Positions 46,300 to 60,054 of a stretch of DNA of 64,000 bases are shown piece after piece. The position numbers and the translations under genes are program-made. This DNA comes from Sindora glabra. Its lineage: Eukaryota > Streptophyta > Magnoliopsida > Fabales > Fabaceae. Location of the stretch: the NCBI GenBank assembly GCA_020226215.1, contig CM035232.1, positions 48,298,179-48,362,178 of the forward strand, read 5' to 3'. Every line of letters begins with the position of its first letter. Within the stretch, counting starts at the first letter, position 1. Below the pieces are notes generated by a model. The model was not told the origin of the DNA, did no database searches, and was given only the letters and a program-made list of their open reading frames with translations.

Positions 46300-49200
46300 A
46301 AATAAATAAATAAATGATAAATACAATGGAAAACTATAATTAATATAAATTTAATATGCATATTTGATATGTCTAGGTGGTTAGTCTTGTTCAACTAACT
46401 TTTCTAAAAGATGTTGATACATGGATATTTATAATAAAAAATCCAATTTTTAAATTAAGTGACCATATGACAATCCAAGTTGAGACTATGTCTATTACAA
46501 GAGTTTTTTTTAATGCCTTTTGTTGTAGATCCTACATAATACTATTGACTCTAACCTTTAAAATCCTCCAATATCCTTTCTATGATCAAACTTTCAAAGC
46601 AATAGATTTATCTTTTTCTAATTCCATTAAATTTTTTAGGCACATATATGCTCCATCAAGCCTTGATGACCATTATCACTTTGATAAGGCATTTTTAAAT
46701 CTTGAGAGACTACACTAATATGATGCTTCCAAATGTCACACTTCTAGAGAAAAACAATCCAGTTAAGCAAGATAGTCGAATGACAGTCCTAGTAGCTTTC
46801 AAGCACTTAATATGGGTCATGCTTAACTATTATTTGATAGGGTTCCTTAAGACTATAGAAATAGAAAGGATAATGCTTGAAAATTGCAAATAAATTTTTA
46901 CTTTATTAAGGTCTCGTGTAACTAGAATGAAAGTTTCTTGTATTACCATAACCAAAATAGAATCTACTAACTCTTTCGTTCTTAAAAAGAACTAATTGTG
47001 TAGTACTTTTATCAATAGGAACAAAAACACTAAACTACTCCACAAAACTTAATTGTTTAAAACTCTACAAAAAAAATTAAAAATAACCTAATGCTGAAAA
47101 ACTTTCATGGATTGCATTTATTTTTTAAGATCCAATTTCTATTTCTCTAAGATGTTTAATTCCAAATCCAATTTCTTATTCCTATTGGACATTTCTTCAA
47201 GTTGGTGGAGTAATTCTTTATTACTAGAATCTAACTCCTGAGCTTGAGATTCAACATCATCCATTCTTGTAATTATAGCTTGACCTTGATAAAGACATAG
47301 CATTGCTTAAAACCAATGATGTAATATTTAAAAATGAGGATTGAGTGGTTTGAGGATCTTTAATATTATGAACTTGAGAAGTAAATTCATCAACACATTC
47401 AATCTTGAATTTTTGCAATTTTGAAAATAGGATAAGCCATATAATTTTGTAACTATGTTTCTTTGTTATTTTCCTAAAATTAAAGCCTTGTGATAAGAAA
47501 AAGAAACTTTTCTAAACTCCATAGGATCTAACTCATCTTTTTTAATTTAAAATAGAACACTCTTATACCATAGGAAGATAATAAACCTTACTCAACAATT
47601 ATCCATACCACCTCTCTTTAGGACACTCTAATGGTATAAGAAATTGAAAAAGATAGTTAACTAAACTAATTGTTGAATATAGAACCTAGTAGCTTACTAT
47701 GAGAAGGAGGAGGTAGAATAGAACCTAATCACCAAACCCTTATAGCAATAGTGTTGGATTAATTGAAATTGAATGCTTAATTCAATTGGTAAGAAATAGG
47801 AGGATTTGAGGCTTATCTAACTACAAATGTCATTTCTCTATTGCTTATGGCCACAAAAAGGTTAATTGTTGTCATTGAATTATAATCATTCTAGAAGTTT
47901 CCTCTCTAGTTAGCATTACGAATTTTTTTCCTATTATTATTATATATTCCTTTGATACATTTCTTGAAGAAAAATAAGAAAAGAGAAAAAATTATTGAGA
48001 GAATGTCAGTGCATAAATCTCATTTTCTAAAATGTTATATAACTTTTATGATAATAAGAGCAGAATAACAAGTATTGATAGGGTGAGACTTAGCTTTTCT
48101 CCTTAGTAAACATTGGTGAACCAAAGTTCAAGAGAGTCAATGCAGTTGCACCATTGAACTCTTCATTTCCTCTAGTCTTGCTCTATGATATTGAAAAATT
48201 TTCTTTTAATCTAAAGTTAAAAGGAATTTACTAAATCGACTAAAAGTAATATTTATTTGATATCACCATAATCAAATATTTTAAAATTATGTATATTTTT
48301 CTATACTTGTTTATTTGAAAAATGATGGATTGAATTCCTAAATTAGTTTACAAAGTTATTTTTATTAATGTGAGAATAGGCAAATTTTTTTATTAAGTTA
48401 AGTCTCTTTATATAAAAAAATTATGCTATTAAACTAAGTCTCTTCATATGAAAAAAAAAATTATGCCTTCAATCAATGGTAGATTTGACCTAAAATTTCG
48501 AAAGGATAAATGACTAATATAAAAAAATTGAAATTTTTTTCCCATTATTATAATATACTAATAAAGGATTTTAAAATTTTTGGAAGACCAATGCTCCTAT
48601 GCCATTTCTACATTCTATGTTTAACCTTAGTAACCTAAAGGACTTAAGTCCACCATTGCTAGTGAAACAAACTAAGTTTATTCCTTGGTCATAAAAGACC
48701 TAGGAACAAAAGTCTATAAAACAAAATATCTACATAAGGCAAAGTGCTAGAACGTATTCATATAACAATATTATCACTGTCTTGGTCCTTATCAAATGCT
48801 CTACACCACTTATGCTTAAGTAATTCAACATTATAAATTATTACTAATTATGATAGTTTACATAAAAATTGCAATAATAAATTCTTATTCATTGTCAATT
48901 AGAAACAAATATATAAATATAACAATATAAGTGTCACACCCTCTCCAAAAAAAAATAGTAATGTGATGGGTTTGGAGTATCCTATATAGTACCTTAAGAA
49001 CCCTTTTCATGCTATGCATGTAAATCCCAAATGATATTTTAAGATGAAGTAATACAATCATTTTGTTAAAAAAATTGATGTCACTTATCATGTGAAATTT
49101 CATAAATCCATCCTTCATAGTATCAACAAAAATTTCAAGACATTTCATCATACAATGCATTTTAAACTACCTATACATGAGATAATTAATTTGCCTTCAC

Positions 49201-51201
49201 ACCTAACATCATCATAACTCTTGATGTCCATCATCTAAGGCCTATCCTAAAAGCTCATAGGATAAGAAACTACAAGGTTGATGAAAATAAAATTTATAGC
49301 TTAATCTAAAAGGAAAGAAACTACATCGGGTGAATATAAAACTCAATGAACACAAATTTTCACTACTTATCAAACATAGGGTAGAAAAATATAGACCACA
49401 CACACACACACACACATAGAAGCATTTTAACATTCAAGTTTGGAGTTATAAATCTTTTCTATCATCTTTTGATCTAAAATCATTTATAAATCTATAAGAA
49501 AACAAAACTACTCATTGTTAGGATTCAAGGAACTTTAATTAAGAATACTAAGTGTGTGACTTCTTAATCATATTTAACCATTCTTATGCCCTCTTAATCA
49601 TAATTTAACCATTTCTTGTACCCCTTTAAGCATAATTCATAATTAACACTCCTTACTCCTTTAATCATACATATGGACTCTACTTGGTGTAGCTAGCTAT
49701 TCCCTTAATTTAGTTATTTAGGATTCTAGGAAAATATTTATAAATCATTTTCATATCATAAGCATGTACCTTATCTCATCATTAAATATCTTTAGCCTTT
49801 TATTATCAAGGCATATTGATTTTGTCAACAAGTTCTTTATGTAGAAGTTCAATCATAAATCAATATTCTCATAATCATAGAAAATTTAACTAAATTCTAA
49901 TTGAAATAAATATACTTGAAATTTATTTCAAAACATGTTAATTTATGGTCAAATTTCAAAATCAATAACATATACCATATATCATTTTATATAAAAAAAA
50001 TTCTTAATAGGAATAGAAATTCCCGCTCACCTTAAAGGAATGATCTCCTCAACTAAGCTTTTGAGTGGTAAAACTCTTAATCAAGCAATTCAACAACATG
50101 AACACATTAATTAAGTACTATTCAAATCACATTCAATAAGGAAAGCCATTATGAAAGCTTATCAAAAAGTGTAAGGAATCCATGAGTTAGATTAGGGATT
50201 TTAAGGTTTATGCCCTTATCAAATCAAATGTAAGCAAAGAGAGCAAAAATCAAACTAATGCATAAGGAGAAATGAAATTCTAAAAAGGAAATTAAAGCAA
50301 CTTTACCAATGATTGAAAGTAGAACAAGGAAATTGGAGTTGAGCTAAAATCCTCTTCCAATTTATACTTCAAGGCTATGAAGCAATTATGTTTTAGATTG
50401 TTTCAAAAAAAAAGAAGAGTTGGAGAAGGAATTGAAAGCAATGAGCCTAAAAATTTGTCACAACCTTAACCTGATCATGATTGATATAGAACTCACTATT
50501 TAGTTTCCATCAGCCTAATCACATTAATCCATCATAATCTTGGTAATTTATCTAGAATTATGTAGAAAGAAGGAATGCAATACTAGAGAAGAAATGACTT
50601 TTCATTAACCATCAACAAAGTTTAAAAAATAAGAGAAAATGAGGTTTACTTAGAAATCTTTTCAATTAAGGATAAGTCAATCTAATTAACTCTAAAGGAT
50701 TTAGTATATAATTCTTTTACCTCTTTGCTAATACAAAATATGACACAAAATAATACGATCTAACAAATATCTATGCTAACAAAACCATTATGATGAAGTT
50801 TCCAATGTAACTAGCTTTGAAGAGTTAATAGTGGAGACTCAACCCATGTATTTACAAAATTATACATGGAAAGGTGGGTCCAAGGCTCAGTAAGTAAATA
50901 CTTTAGTAAAGGCAATCATAATAATATATCAACTTACTAATTGAACTACCTCCTATAAAACTTATTTTACAAAACACAAATTGATCAATTCAATCTCAAG
51001 TAGCTATAAGGTGACCAATCATAGTCATATCATCATAATTACATCATATTAGGATAGGCAATGACATTTGAATTCCAATTTCATAACACAATACACAATA
51101 TTTAATGATAAAACACATACACCTTTTTGTGACTCCCAGATCAGCCTTATACCCTACACAAGTTATATAATAGGGCCTTATGTTCAGTAGCCATATTGTC
51201 C
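46300..51201. other. Decayed repeat-like intergenic DNA
   Basis: The open frame at 46377-46718 (113 residues) has no recognisable domain and is not called a gene. At about 47560-47665 two segments resemble, on the minus strand, a copia primer-binding region (TACCATTAGAGTG). TGTCACACCCTCTCC at about 48933 could be a gypsy-type LTR start. A (CA)n run is at 49397-49416. Nothing is certain. Confidence 0.3.
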
Positions 51202-52935
51202 TATTAGTGTATACTCTAGTAAGTAGTCATATAATGAGTGTATTTGCATACATTAAATTACATTTTCTTTATAAAGACATTCCTATTAGTGTGTATAATA
51301 TTATATTTACATAATATAAGTAAATATAATAATTATCCTAAAATAATTTATAAATCATCCCTAATTAAGCATTGTTATAAACTAAGAAAAAAATAATGCA
51401 TCAAGACTAGTTTGTATGTTGACTAATGGCTATAGTCATGGATATGAGATATCAAATCAACTTGTGGGCACATATTAGAGAACAAATGTACTAGACTGGC
51501 CTACTATGAGAATGTTACATAGATTACTATATGAATGTCATAAGCAATTCTTATAGTGATATGATGTATATCATCCTTTAACTTAAAATTGCTATAGTTC
51601 CTTACATAAAGAATCATGTACTTTCACACCATCAAATGTCACCTGCAATATAATTAACCTAAAAGGTGGTGATTAGGTATACTAGAAATTATGTAGAGAG
51701 ATGTAAGTGATTTAGATAGGATCTTATCTCTCTTATGTATAAGAAGTAATATCTATAAGCTCCTTGATTTAGTAAGACTATAAATGCATAGTCATACTCA
51801 AATGAATTGATTAATTTGTTTTAGTTATTTTACTCAAGAATCAAGAAACAAATAGATTGAATTATGAAAAGTTTGATACATTCCATACCTTAAGTTCAAT
51901 TTGGATATCTAAGATAAAAAGGATTAAATTATATGGAACATTAGTCATGAAAAGGTTATTTGAATCATCGATATTCTCACTATTTAGGTAGTAGTGATGT
52001 ATTATTAGATATTACTCACTGTCTATAATACTAAAATAGGATTTTAAGATCACTACGAATATAATAAAAACCTATAAGGTCACACACAAAGAGAATATCA
52101 AATATTAGGGTCATAGTGTAATTAGTAACTTTTAGTGAGACTAAAGCTTCTAATTGGCATAGGCCTAATAAGTTTAGGCTTTACTGATAGCACAATATAA
52201 TTGTGCTATATTTAATAGACACTAGATATAGGCTTATTATGCTATATTTAATAGACATTAGATATAGGCTTGTTATTAATTAAAGTCATGTTTGAGCCTA
52301 TTCAATAATCAAAGTTTAATTATATCTTTTCTTGAGATATCTGATTAGAAATCAATGAGAGGATTTTATTTATAAAATAAAATAAATTAGGTGGACAATA
52401 ATATCTAACTAATATAAGTCAAATTCTTTTAAGAGAAAATATCTTGATGAGATATTATCTTTTAAAAAGGAAAATAATTGCCCAAGACATTTATCATATG
52501 ATTTGATAAATATGTGGTTAGGATTAGAAAACCCAATAGTCATCATCTATGAGATAAAAAGAGTGTTAAGGTTTGTTAGAAAGAGATTGATCCATCACCA
52601 AAAAAATCCTATAGTTAGCACTATGATGAGAGAGAAAGCAATTCCATCCAATTAGATTAGACTATTGGACTAATTGTGTCAAAATCATAGATATGTTGCC
52701 CTTTTAGATGATATTCTTGATTTGTGATAATCCTGTTCATGTGTTCATGGCAAAATTTAATCGTGATCAATTATTATTCAAGATTAACCGTTCATGCATT
52801 CATGATCAAATCATTTGGATATTAATGATTGAAACTAAAGTAAAACACTATTGTTGATCTATGTTTCTTTCACTTGGATTCTTGGTATGTTTCAAAGTAA
52901 TTTTTTGTTGTGTTTTTTTATTTGAAACTTAGAAG
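51202..52935 (+). repeat. 5' LTR of the copia element
   Basis: Starts TATTAGTGTATACTCTAGTA (originally TGTTAG, judging from the solo LTRs) and runs about 1.73 kb to the primer site. It aligns over its first ~360 bp with the 3' LTR at 63641, including CTAGACTGGCCTACTATGAG against TTAGATTGACTCATTATGAA. The exact right edge is uncertain by a few bases. Confidence 0.8.
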
Positions 52936-52949
52936 TAATATTAGAGCCA
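52936..52949 (+). other. tRNA primer-binding site of the copia element
   Basis: TAATATTAGAGCCA, a decayed form of TGGTATCAGAGCCA, complementary to initiator tRNA-Met and typical of copia elements. The differences are G-to-A and C-to-T changes. Confidence 0.7.
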
Positions 52950-53650
52950 CTTGCAAAACCATAAGCCAGAATATGTGTTTTATTTAATTTGATATACAAG
53001 TGGAAATTAAAAAAATAATGGTTATTTATGAATAACGATGTCAATGATTTTCGTTTTACGTGAATTCAATCGATAACGTTAAACGAAATCAGGTCGTAAA
53101 GTTTGATGTTATTTGTTAACGTGAAATCATATGAGATATGATTATAAACGTGATGTGTTATCATCATATAGGAAACCAATTCTATATGCGTGAAATCTTG
53201 TTTTATGGAAATCATTTTTCTTGATAACATGTAAAAAAAAAAATCTGGAATTCACGTTATTTGCTTTTAACCTGAAAATTGAACATGAAAGAAACCCTTA
53301 TTCAAGGATTTGGTTTCGTTTTGTGAAAATTTGGAAAAGGAAAGTTCCATATATGGTTTATATGAATGAAAAAGGAAATAGTTTTCTTACCAAAGGAAAT
53401 CATGTTAATTTTATAACGGAATTATCACGTTAATTCAATTGCTTCGTTTTCGAAAACGTGAAAAACTATTTTCGTTTTAAAATGTTAAAAGGCGTGAAAC
53501 GCGTTTTTCACATGTTTCAAGTATTTTTTTTAATATATATATTGATAATGAGATATTAAGAATTAGTGGGTTTTTAAAAGATAAATTGTTAGGATAATTC
53601 CTAATAAGTCCTAATTCAAAACTAGAATCTAAACTTATTTTAAAATTATA

Positions 53651-53845
53651 GAGACTAATAAAAAATTGACTAAACTAATTCCCTACTCCCTATACTTTTA
53701 ATAGATTTTGAAATTGCTCCGTATAATTTATTTGTTTTTAATTGGATATTTACAGTTACAATTCATTTTTAATTGGCTCTTTATTGGAGGACTGATGTTA
53801 ACTCTATTAATAAATTGCTAATGTGGCCTTTATTTTATCTTTGTG
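53651..53845 (+). repeat. Left TIR of the MULE
   Basis: Inverted relative to 58846-59040; see the MULE entry for matching blocks. Confidence 0.8.
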
Positions 53846-54898
53846 CTCATGACAAGGTGGTGTCCAAGAGGAAGGGTTTAAATACCCTAGTGTGGCTATT
53901 GCACTAGCACAGAAAGTAAGAGAAAAAACAAAATGATTTTTATCTTGAAGCCTAAAAAAAGAAAAGAAACAAAGAATCCTAGGACTCCGTCTATCTACTT
54001 GAGCAAAGATAGAACAATGAGCATCGGACAATCTTGAATCTTGTGGGGCACGATGTGTCGGGAAGAAGGTACCTTTTTCATCTTTCCATTCCATATGCTC
54101 TTTTTCTTTTTCCTATTTTCTTGCTTTTCATTTTTTTGTGTTAGGATTTTGACCTTTGGGAATATTAGCTAGAATATATAGAAGGAATCTTAAAGAGTTC
54201 CACATTAAAGAAATAACCCAATATGACATTGAATATACTGTAAAATATGCTACTTTCAACTGGGTAGGGCAACATATAATTCATAGATTAAAGAGGAGCT
54301 TAAAATATGGATGTACTATCTTATATACATATGTGGAAAGAAATAAAGAGTATAAACAAATTTGCAATATCCACATAACAAGCAAAATCTTGGGTAAACA
54401 ACCTTCTTGTAATATTTAGTGAGATGACTGCAAATAGAATCTTAGGTAAACAACTCTCTTGATAGATAATGGACAACCTTATTACACTTATTTTGCCATG
54501 TAATCTTACAGTTCCCCAATTCTAACATGAAACTAGCTTGGAGTTTGAAATAGGATTGGACTCTAAATTAGAGGCAATACTCCTTCCACAGTTATCATTA
54601 TATATTAAGAAATAAATTATTTTATGTATTAAGAAATGAAATTTTTTTTCTCAACTCAATCTAGCATGTAGTTAAAATTACTTGCTAAACACTTTCTTTC
54701 TATTCAACTAAGATGATAAGAAAATCTTTATTTCTATAGGCAAATGATAGTAAATCAGTGTTAAATCTTTTTTGTATGAATAGGGGCTATCCTTGTTTAT
54801 CACTCTAACCATGTGCACACTTCAAAATATTGCATTAAGTTTTATACTTGGTATTGATTGATCCAATATCTTAATTTTTTTTTTATGTTTCTGATTTT

Positions 54899-57540
54899 AT
54901 GTTCATTGCAACATTGAAAACAAAGTTCACATCACCTAAAAAGTTTGAAATTATTATACACCATGGAGGACAACTCATTAAGGATAAATTTATGAAATAT
55001 GTTAGGGACAAGGTATATAAGATGTGTGATTGTCTACTAGAAGAATGAGCTATGCAAGAAATTAGTGGCACTTTAAGAGCATTAGGGCATACAGGGTATG
55101 TTACTATATGGTATGCTAAACTTGAATTTGTGTTAGATAGTTCTCAAAAAGTGAAGAATGACAATGATGCAATTGCACTTGCCAAAATAGCTCTATGGAG
55201 GTTAATCAAATGGACATATGTGTGTGTGTTAATGCATGTTGTGAAAATGGTAAAGGTGTCATGTTGATCAGTCCTATAGTAGAAGAGACGTTCACAAAGA
55301 TAATGCAATTTTGCATGATGCAATGGGTGAGCATGAAGCAATTGAGGTTGTGGGTGGATATAATGGTAAAAAAGTAATGGGCAAGCATGATGGTGAAAAG
55401 ATAGTGGATCAGCATGGTGGTGAAGGTGTAGATAATGAACAAGGTAAATAATACAATGATAATAGTGATGGTAGTTATATATTTGATATAATGTTTGATG
55501 ACCGAATAGATGAAAGGGATAATAATGATTTTTTTAGTTTACACATTAATGAAAGTGTAAATGAGGCCATCTTATGAGAAGGAAGGAATGATGTTTGCTA
55601 TATTTAAAGATTCTACATGAACTACATATATAAATAATAACATTAATATTGATGAAAATATTTGTAATGTGGAATGGAATATTAGGGTTCTAATTAACTT
55701 GCTAGCGAGTTGGAAAGTAACCATAAGAGTGAATTATTGAATCGTGTAGAATTGAACTTAGATGATAAGGTAGAATAAAATTCAAATTTTCCTAAATATC
55801 CTAGATAAAATCTAGCAAAGATGAAAATTGACTACCCATGGAAGAAAGGATTGAAGTTTACTTCTACCAAGCAATTTAGGGATGCAATGACTGAATATTG
55901 CTTGTTAAATGGAAGAAATGTAAAGTTTAGACTAAATAACAGTATTAGGTGCAAGGCTAAGTACGAAAAAAAGGAATGTAATTTTGTAATTTTTGTTAGC
56001 AAAGTTAGTGGATCTAAAACTTTTAGGCTAAAGACACTCTATCCAAAAAACACATATGTAAAAACATTCAAAGGAAGCATAGCATCTCTTAATTAGGTGG
56101 CAGAGAAAATAGTGGAGAATTCAATTAAGAACCAAAGAATGAAGTTAGCAAATGTTATAAATACTATAAAAAGGTATATGGCTAAAGTTTCAATGAACAA
56201 AGCTTATTAGGCAAGAAAAAAGGTTGGGCAAAAAGTAAATAGTAGGTTTGAAGATCAATATAAGAAACTTTGGGATTACACTTGTGAAGTTTTAAAGTAT
56301 AATCCAAGGTCTACACTCAAGCTTTTGTTGTATAAACCAGCTCTAAACATACAACCTAGGTTTAAAAGATATTATATGTGTTTAGATATCGTTAAACAAG
56401 GCTTTCTTTCATCTTATGAACCCATTATTGTTGGATGAATGTCACTTAAAGGGGATGTTTGGTAGCCAATTACTAGTAACAATAACTATAAGCCCCAAGG
56501 ACTAATATTTTCCACTAACAATGGTAGTTGTACAGGCTGAGGTTAAAGAAACATGGACATGATTTCTTAATCCAATCTTAGGTAACATAGATGATCAAAG
56601 GAGATAGGTTTTTATATTTGATCAACAAAAAGTATCAATTTATTTCATGTAACTTCAATTATTATTGTTATTTTTTTTCTTTTTCCAATAAACTTACGTA
56701 TGTTGTTGTAGGGATTAGATCTAGCATTAAAAACCCTTTTATCAAGTGCAAAACATAGGCTATGTGAAGCATATTTGGTGTAGTTCTTAAAGACTTGGTG
56801 CTTGTAGCTATTAAAGAAACTTACCAACAATAATGGTAGAAATACATGAAATAGTTAAAAAAGATCAAAGTTGAAGCATAAAATCATTTAATAAGCATAC
56901 CTCAAGCGATGTGGGTTAGATCTACCTTGAGCTTCATAACAAGATATGATATGATCATGAACAATATCTTGAAAATATTTAATGGAAAAATATTAGAGGT
57001 AAGGGACAAACCAATTATAACTATGTTAGAATGGATAAGATGCTATTGGATGTCTAGTTTTGAAAAAAAAAAGAGGCAAAAATGAGGCTTACAAAGGTAA
57101 AATTACTCCAAAAGCAAGATAAATGTTAGATAATAAGGCATCTTAATCAGGGAAGTGGACTACAAAATGGGTAAGGACTAACAAATTTGAGGTTAGATTT
57201 TACATTGAGAAGTTTATTGTTAACATATGGGAAAAAGATTGTACTTTTAGGTTTTAGGGTCTCACTGGAATACGTTGCAAGCATGATTGTGCATGCATAT
57301 TCTTCATTGGAAATGAACTATATAACTACATAAGTGACTATTATCTTGCAAATAGTTACAAGGCTTATTATTCTCCTATTGAGAACCCTTCTAATGGTGA
57401 GAATCTTTGGTTTTAATATAATAGAAAGCTAATCTTGCCTCCATCTTATAGAAAAGCCCCAGGTAGGCTAAGAAAATTAAAAAGAAGAGTAAGGACAAGT
57501 TTAAGGTGCTTAAAGTACAACATTTATAGGCATAACTAGA
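54899..57540 (+). pseudogene. MuDR-type MULE transposase, heavily degraded
   Basis: The remnant starts at an ATG (54899) with a short N-terminal domain (IIHHGGQLIKDK, RYVRDK-like). The MuDR N-terminal DNA-binding domain is open at 55821-56096 (FTSTKQFRDAMTEYCLLNGR). The DDE transposase core follows: YKKLWDYTCEVLKYNP at about 56260, then Asp in GLDECHLKGMFG and Asp in FDQQK in a shifted frame, and LNNILKIFNGKILEVRDKPI at about 56960. A SWIM zinc finger (LTGIRCKHDCACIFF) sits at about 57260-57300. Multiple frameshifts and stops interrupt it; for example Trp in ETWT* is now TGA. The enzyme would have cut and joined MULE ends in the nucleus. It is certainly inactive here. Confidence 0.88.
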
Positions 57541-58845
57541 GAACTTTTAAATAATTAGTAATAAGAAGTCGCCAAGTTGCAAGAGGCAAAAGGAGCTAAG
57601 TTAGAGTTACTGCAAGTAAAGTTGTTATTATTAGAGCTACAAGTAGCCAAGATACATGTGGATAAATTTAAAAAGCTACTGCATTAGTAAATGCTATAAA
57701 AGGTAGATGAACAGGTAGGCATGAAAGAGTTATTACCAATGCATAAGTTTCAAAAGGCAAAGGCAGAGGGATTACATCCACATAATGATGAAAAGGCACT
57801 AGAAACTTTAACAAAGTGATGTTGCTTCTTTTCCAAAAGTTTTTCAATTAAAAATGGAACATTGTGTGGACCATTATCCTTTTATGTAAAACTAAACTAC
57901 ATGACAATATTTTGTTGTGGACCATTATCTTTTGAGTAGCTATCCTTTTTTGTGTGGACTTTTATACTTGGAATTGGATTAGATGTCAATAATATATAAT
58001 TATCATGTTTACTATTATTTTTAGTTGATTGTAGCATTATCCTTATTAACTTCAATTGAGCTATAATTCTATTGAAAGAAAATGCTCTGCTTCTCTATTT
58101 TGTCATCAAAAGGGCTTTATTTTCCTAAAAATAAAAAGTTGTAAGACTATGAATATAATTTTTGTCGTTTTAGTATATTTTCTACTAGCTAAAACCTTAC
58201 TTTGAAAAGTTGCATAAATATTTAAAGAGAGCTTAAAAACATAGCTTATTAGTTTAGTGAATATAATTACATTAGTTTTATGATCATATGAAACAAACTC
58301 CACTTTGAAAGTAAACCTGCTTTTTATTCTTACCTATTATGAGTAAGATAAGAAATTTCCTTGGCATAGGGTGGTTCTAATGCATGTATTTTTTGTTTAA
58401 CTAGACTGACCTTATGTAAATTCCAAAGGCCTTCCAATTGGATCATTGGATAAAATCGTCCTTATAATTTACATTTACTAAGACTATTTTACTATTTTTT
58501 CATACACATTTTCATTCCAAGTAGCAACATTACAATTTTGGATAGATGTATAAATATTCTACAAATGAGAAAGATATTGTAAATGTGGTGATGTACATCT
58601 ACACATGTTTTATGCATATTCATGTGTGTGTTTTTATGTGTGTGTGTGTGAAATGCTTGAGGAATCACTATATCACATTCTTCCCTATACCATAAAGTTA
58701 ATTTTGATGTGAGCAATATATATAATGTTAATATTACTATAAATGCTCCATTAAAAGTAAATAAAGGATAAGGAGTAATTTAAAATTTTGCTAAAATTAT
58801 AAAGAGCAACAAAAGTTAAAGCATTTTCTATATAAATGCTAACTT

Positions 58846-59040
58846 TTCATCCACACAAAGGTAAAATAAAAGCCATGTCAATAGCTCACTAACAGAGTTA
58901 ACATCCATCTCTTAACAAAGAGCTAACTAGAAATGAAATATAACTATAAGTATCTATTTAAGAACCAAAAAACTATATGGAGTAATTTCAAAATGTGTTA
59001 AAACTTAAGGAGTACAAGATTAATTTATCCTAAAAAACTT
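58846..59040 (-). repeat. Right TIR of the MULE
   Basis: Reverse complement of 53651-53845, with scattered mismatches and small indels. Confidence 0.8.
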
Positions 59041-60054
59041 AAATTTTGAATTTAAAATAATATGTATTATCTTTTATGATGTTGACATACCTTTATGTGT
59101 TGTATGATGTATGGTACATAGTATGGTCCCATTAGACTAATGTGATTAGAATTTTATTATTGATTGTAATTTTAAAATATAACCTACTCGTTATTCCTCT
59201 CTCTATTATTTCTAATTTGTACATTCTCCTCTCACCTAATAAGTCAAGGTTTCTTCTATTAAATGTAATATCAATTATACACAACATACTTTGAGGAATT
59301 GGAACCATAAGAAGGCAACATGAGTATTACCAAGGAAGGCATTTAGAGAGGTTATTGCACCTTAGATTGATTAAATAATCCTCTCCTTGGCTTGAAAGGA
59401 TCTAGGTAGTTAAAGGTTCATACTATATTATAATTTTATTTTATGTTTTATTTAATGTATAAGATATGTTAAATAGTATCATAAATAAAAAGGTTAATAA
59501 TGGTGAGATCTAAAATAATTAAATTAATTAAATCTTTTAATGCAAATATTAAGTTGATAATAAATTATGTTATCTTCCAATAATTAGCATTTATCAAAGT
59601 CTTGATTGACATAGGGTAGGTTTGCCAAAGTAAAGTATCTCATCTATCTTGGTGAGATAAAATGAGATAATTATGATATCTAATTGCTAATTTTAGGTGT
59701 GAATTAATTAGGCCATCTCAATAGGATTAAAGGCCTATAGGCATGATGTTAGGTTGTAGCTTATAAGATGGACTAAAACAAGTATTATTTAGCTAATTAA
59801 TCCAAGAGTTGTATATGATGTAATTGACAAGTGTTGCTTATCTAAATACCTAAATCTTAGTGATTGATTAAAGCTAACTCGAGATTAAGTGAAATATAAA
59901 CCTTAGCTCACTAGCAAATCTCAATGATATGATTTTTTGAATTAATAGTGAAGGCTATTGATTCGAATAAATAGTAGGAGGAATATTTAATAAAATACTT
60001 TATTAAATGATTAAAACATGATACATATTTTACATATTTCTATCATAAATATAA
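59041..60054 (+). other. Remaining copia leader after the MULE
   Basis: Non-coding, AT-rich sequence between the MULE and the gag start. It is assigned to the copia leader by position only. Confidence 0.45.

Larger units (their letters stand above)
53651..59040 (+). mobile_element. Mutator-like element (MULE) with long TIRs inside the copia leader
   Basis: The first ~195 bp (to about 53845) and last ~195 bp (from about 58846) are inverted repeats with scattered mismatches. Matching blocks include TTTTGAAATTGCTCCGTATA against TTTTGAAATTACTCCATATA, GATGTTAACTCTATTA against GATGTTAACTCTGTTA, and CCTTTATTTTATCTTTGTG. Long TIRs of this size and a MuDR-like coding remnant identify a MULE. The outermost bases and the 8-10-bp target duplication could not be fixed. 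TTTAAAAT occurs on both sides but may be chance in AT-rich DNA. Confidence 0.85.

Noticed and set aside
46377..46718. 113-codon open frame on the plus strand
   Set aside because: AT-rich, no recognisable domain, no splice or promoter support. Length alone is not enough here.
48933..50470. A gypsy-type solo LTR starting TGTCACACCC
   Set aside because: A start-like motif is present but no matching end or target duplication could be found.
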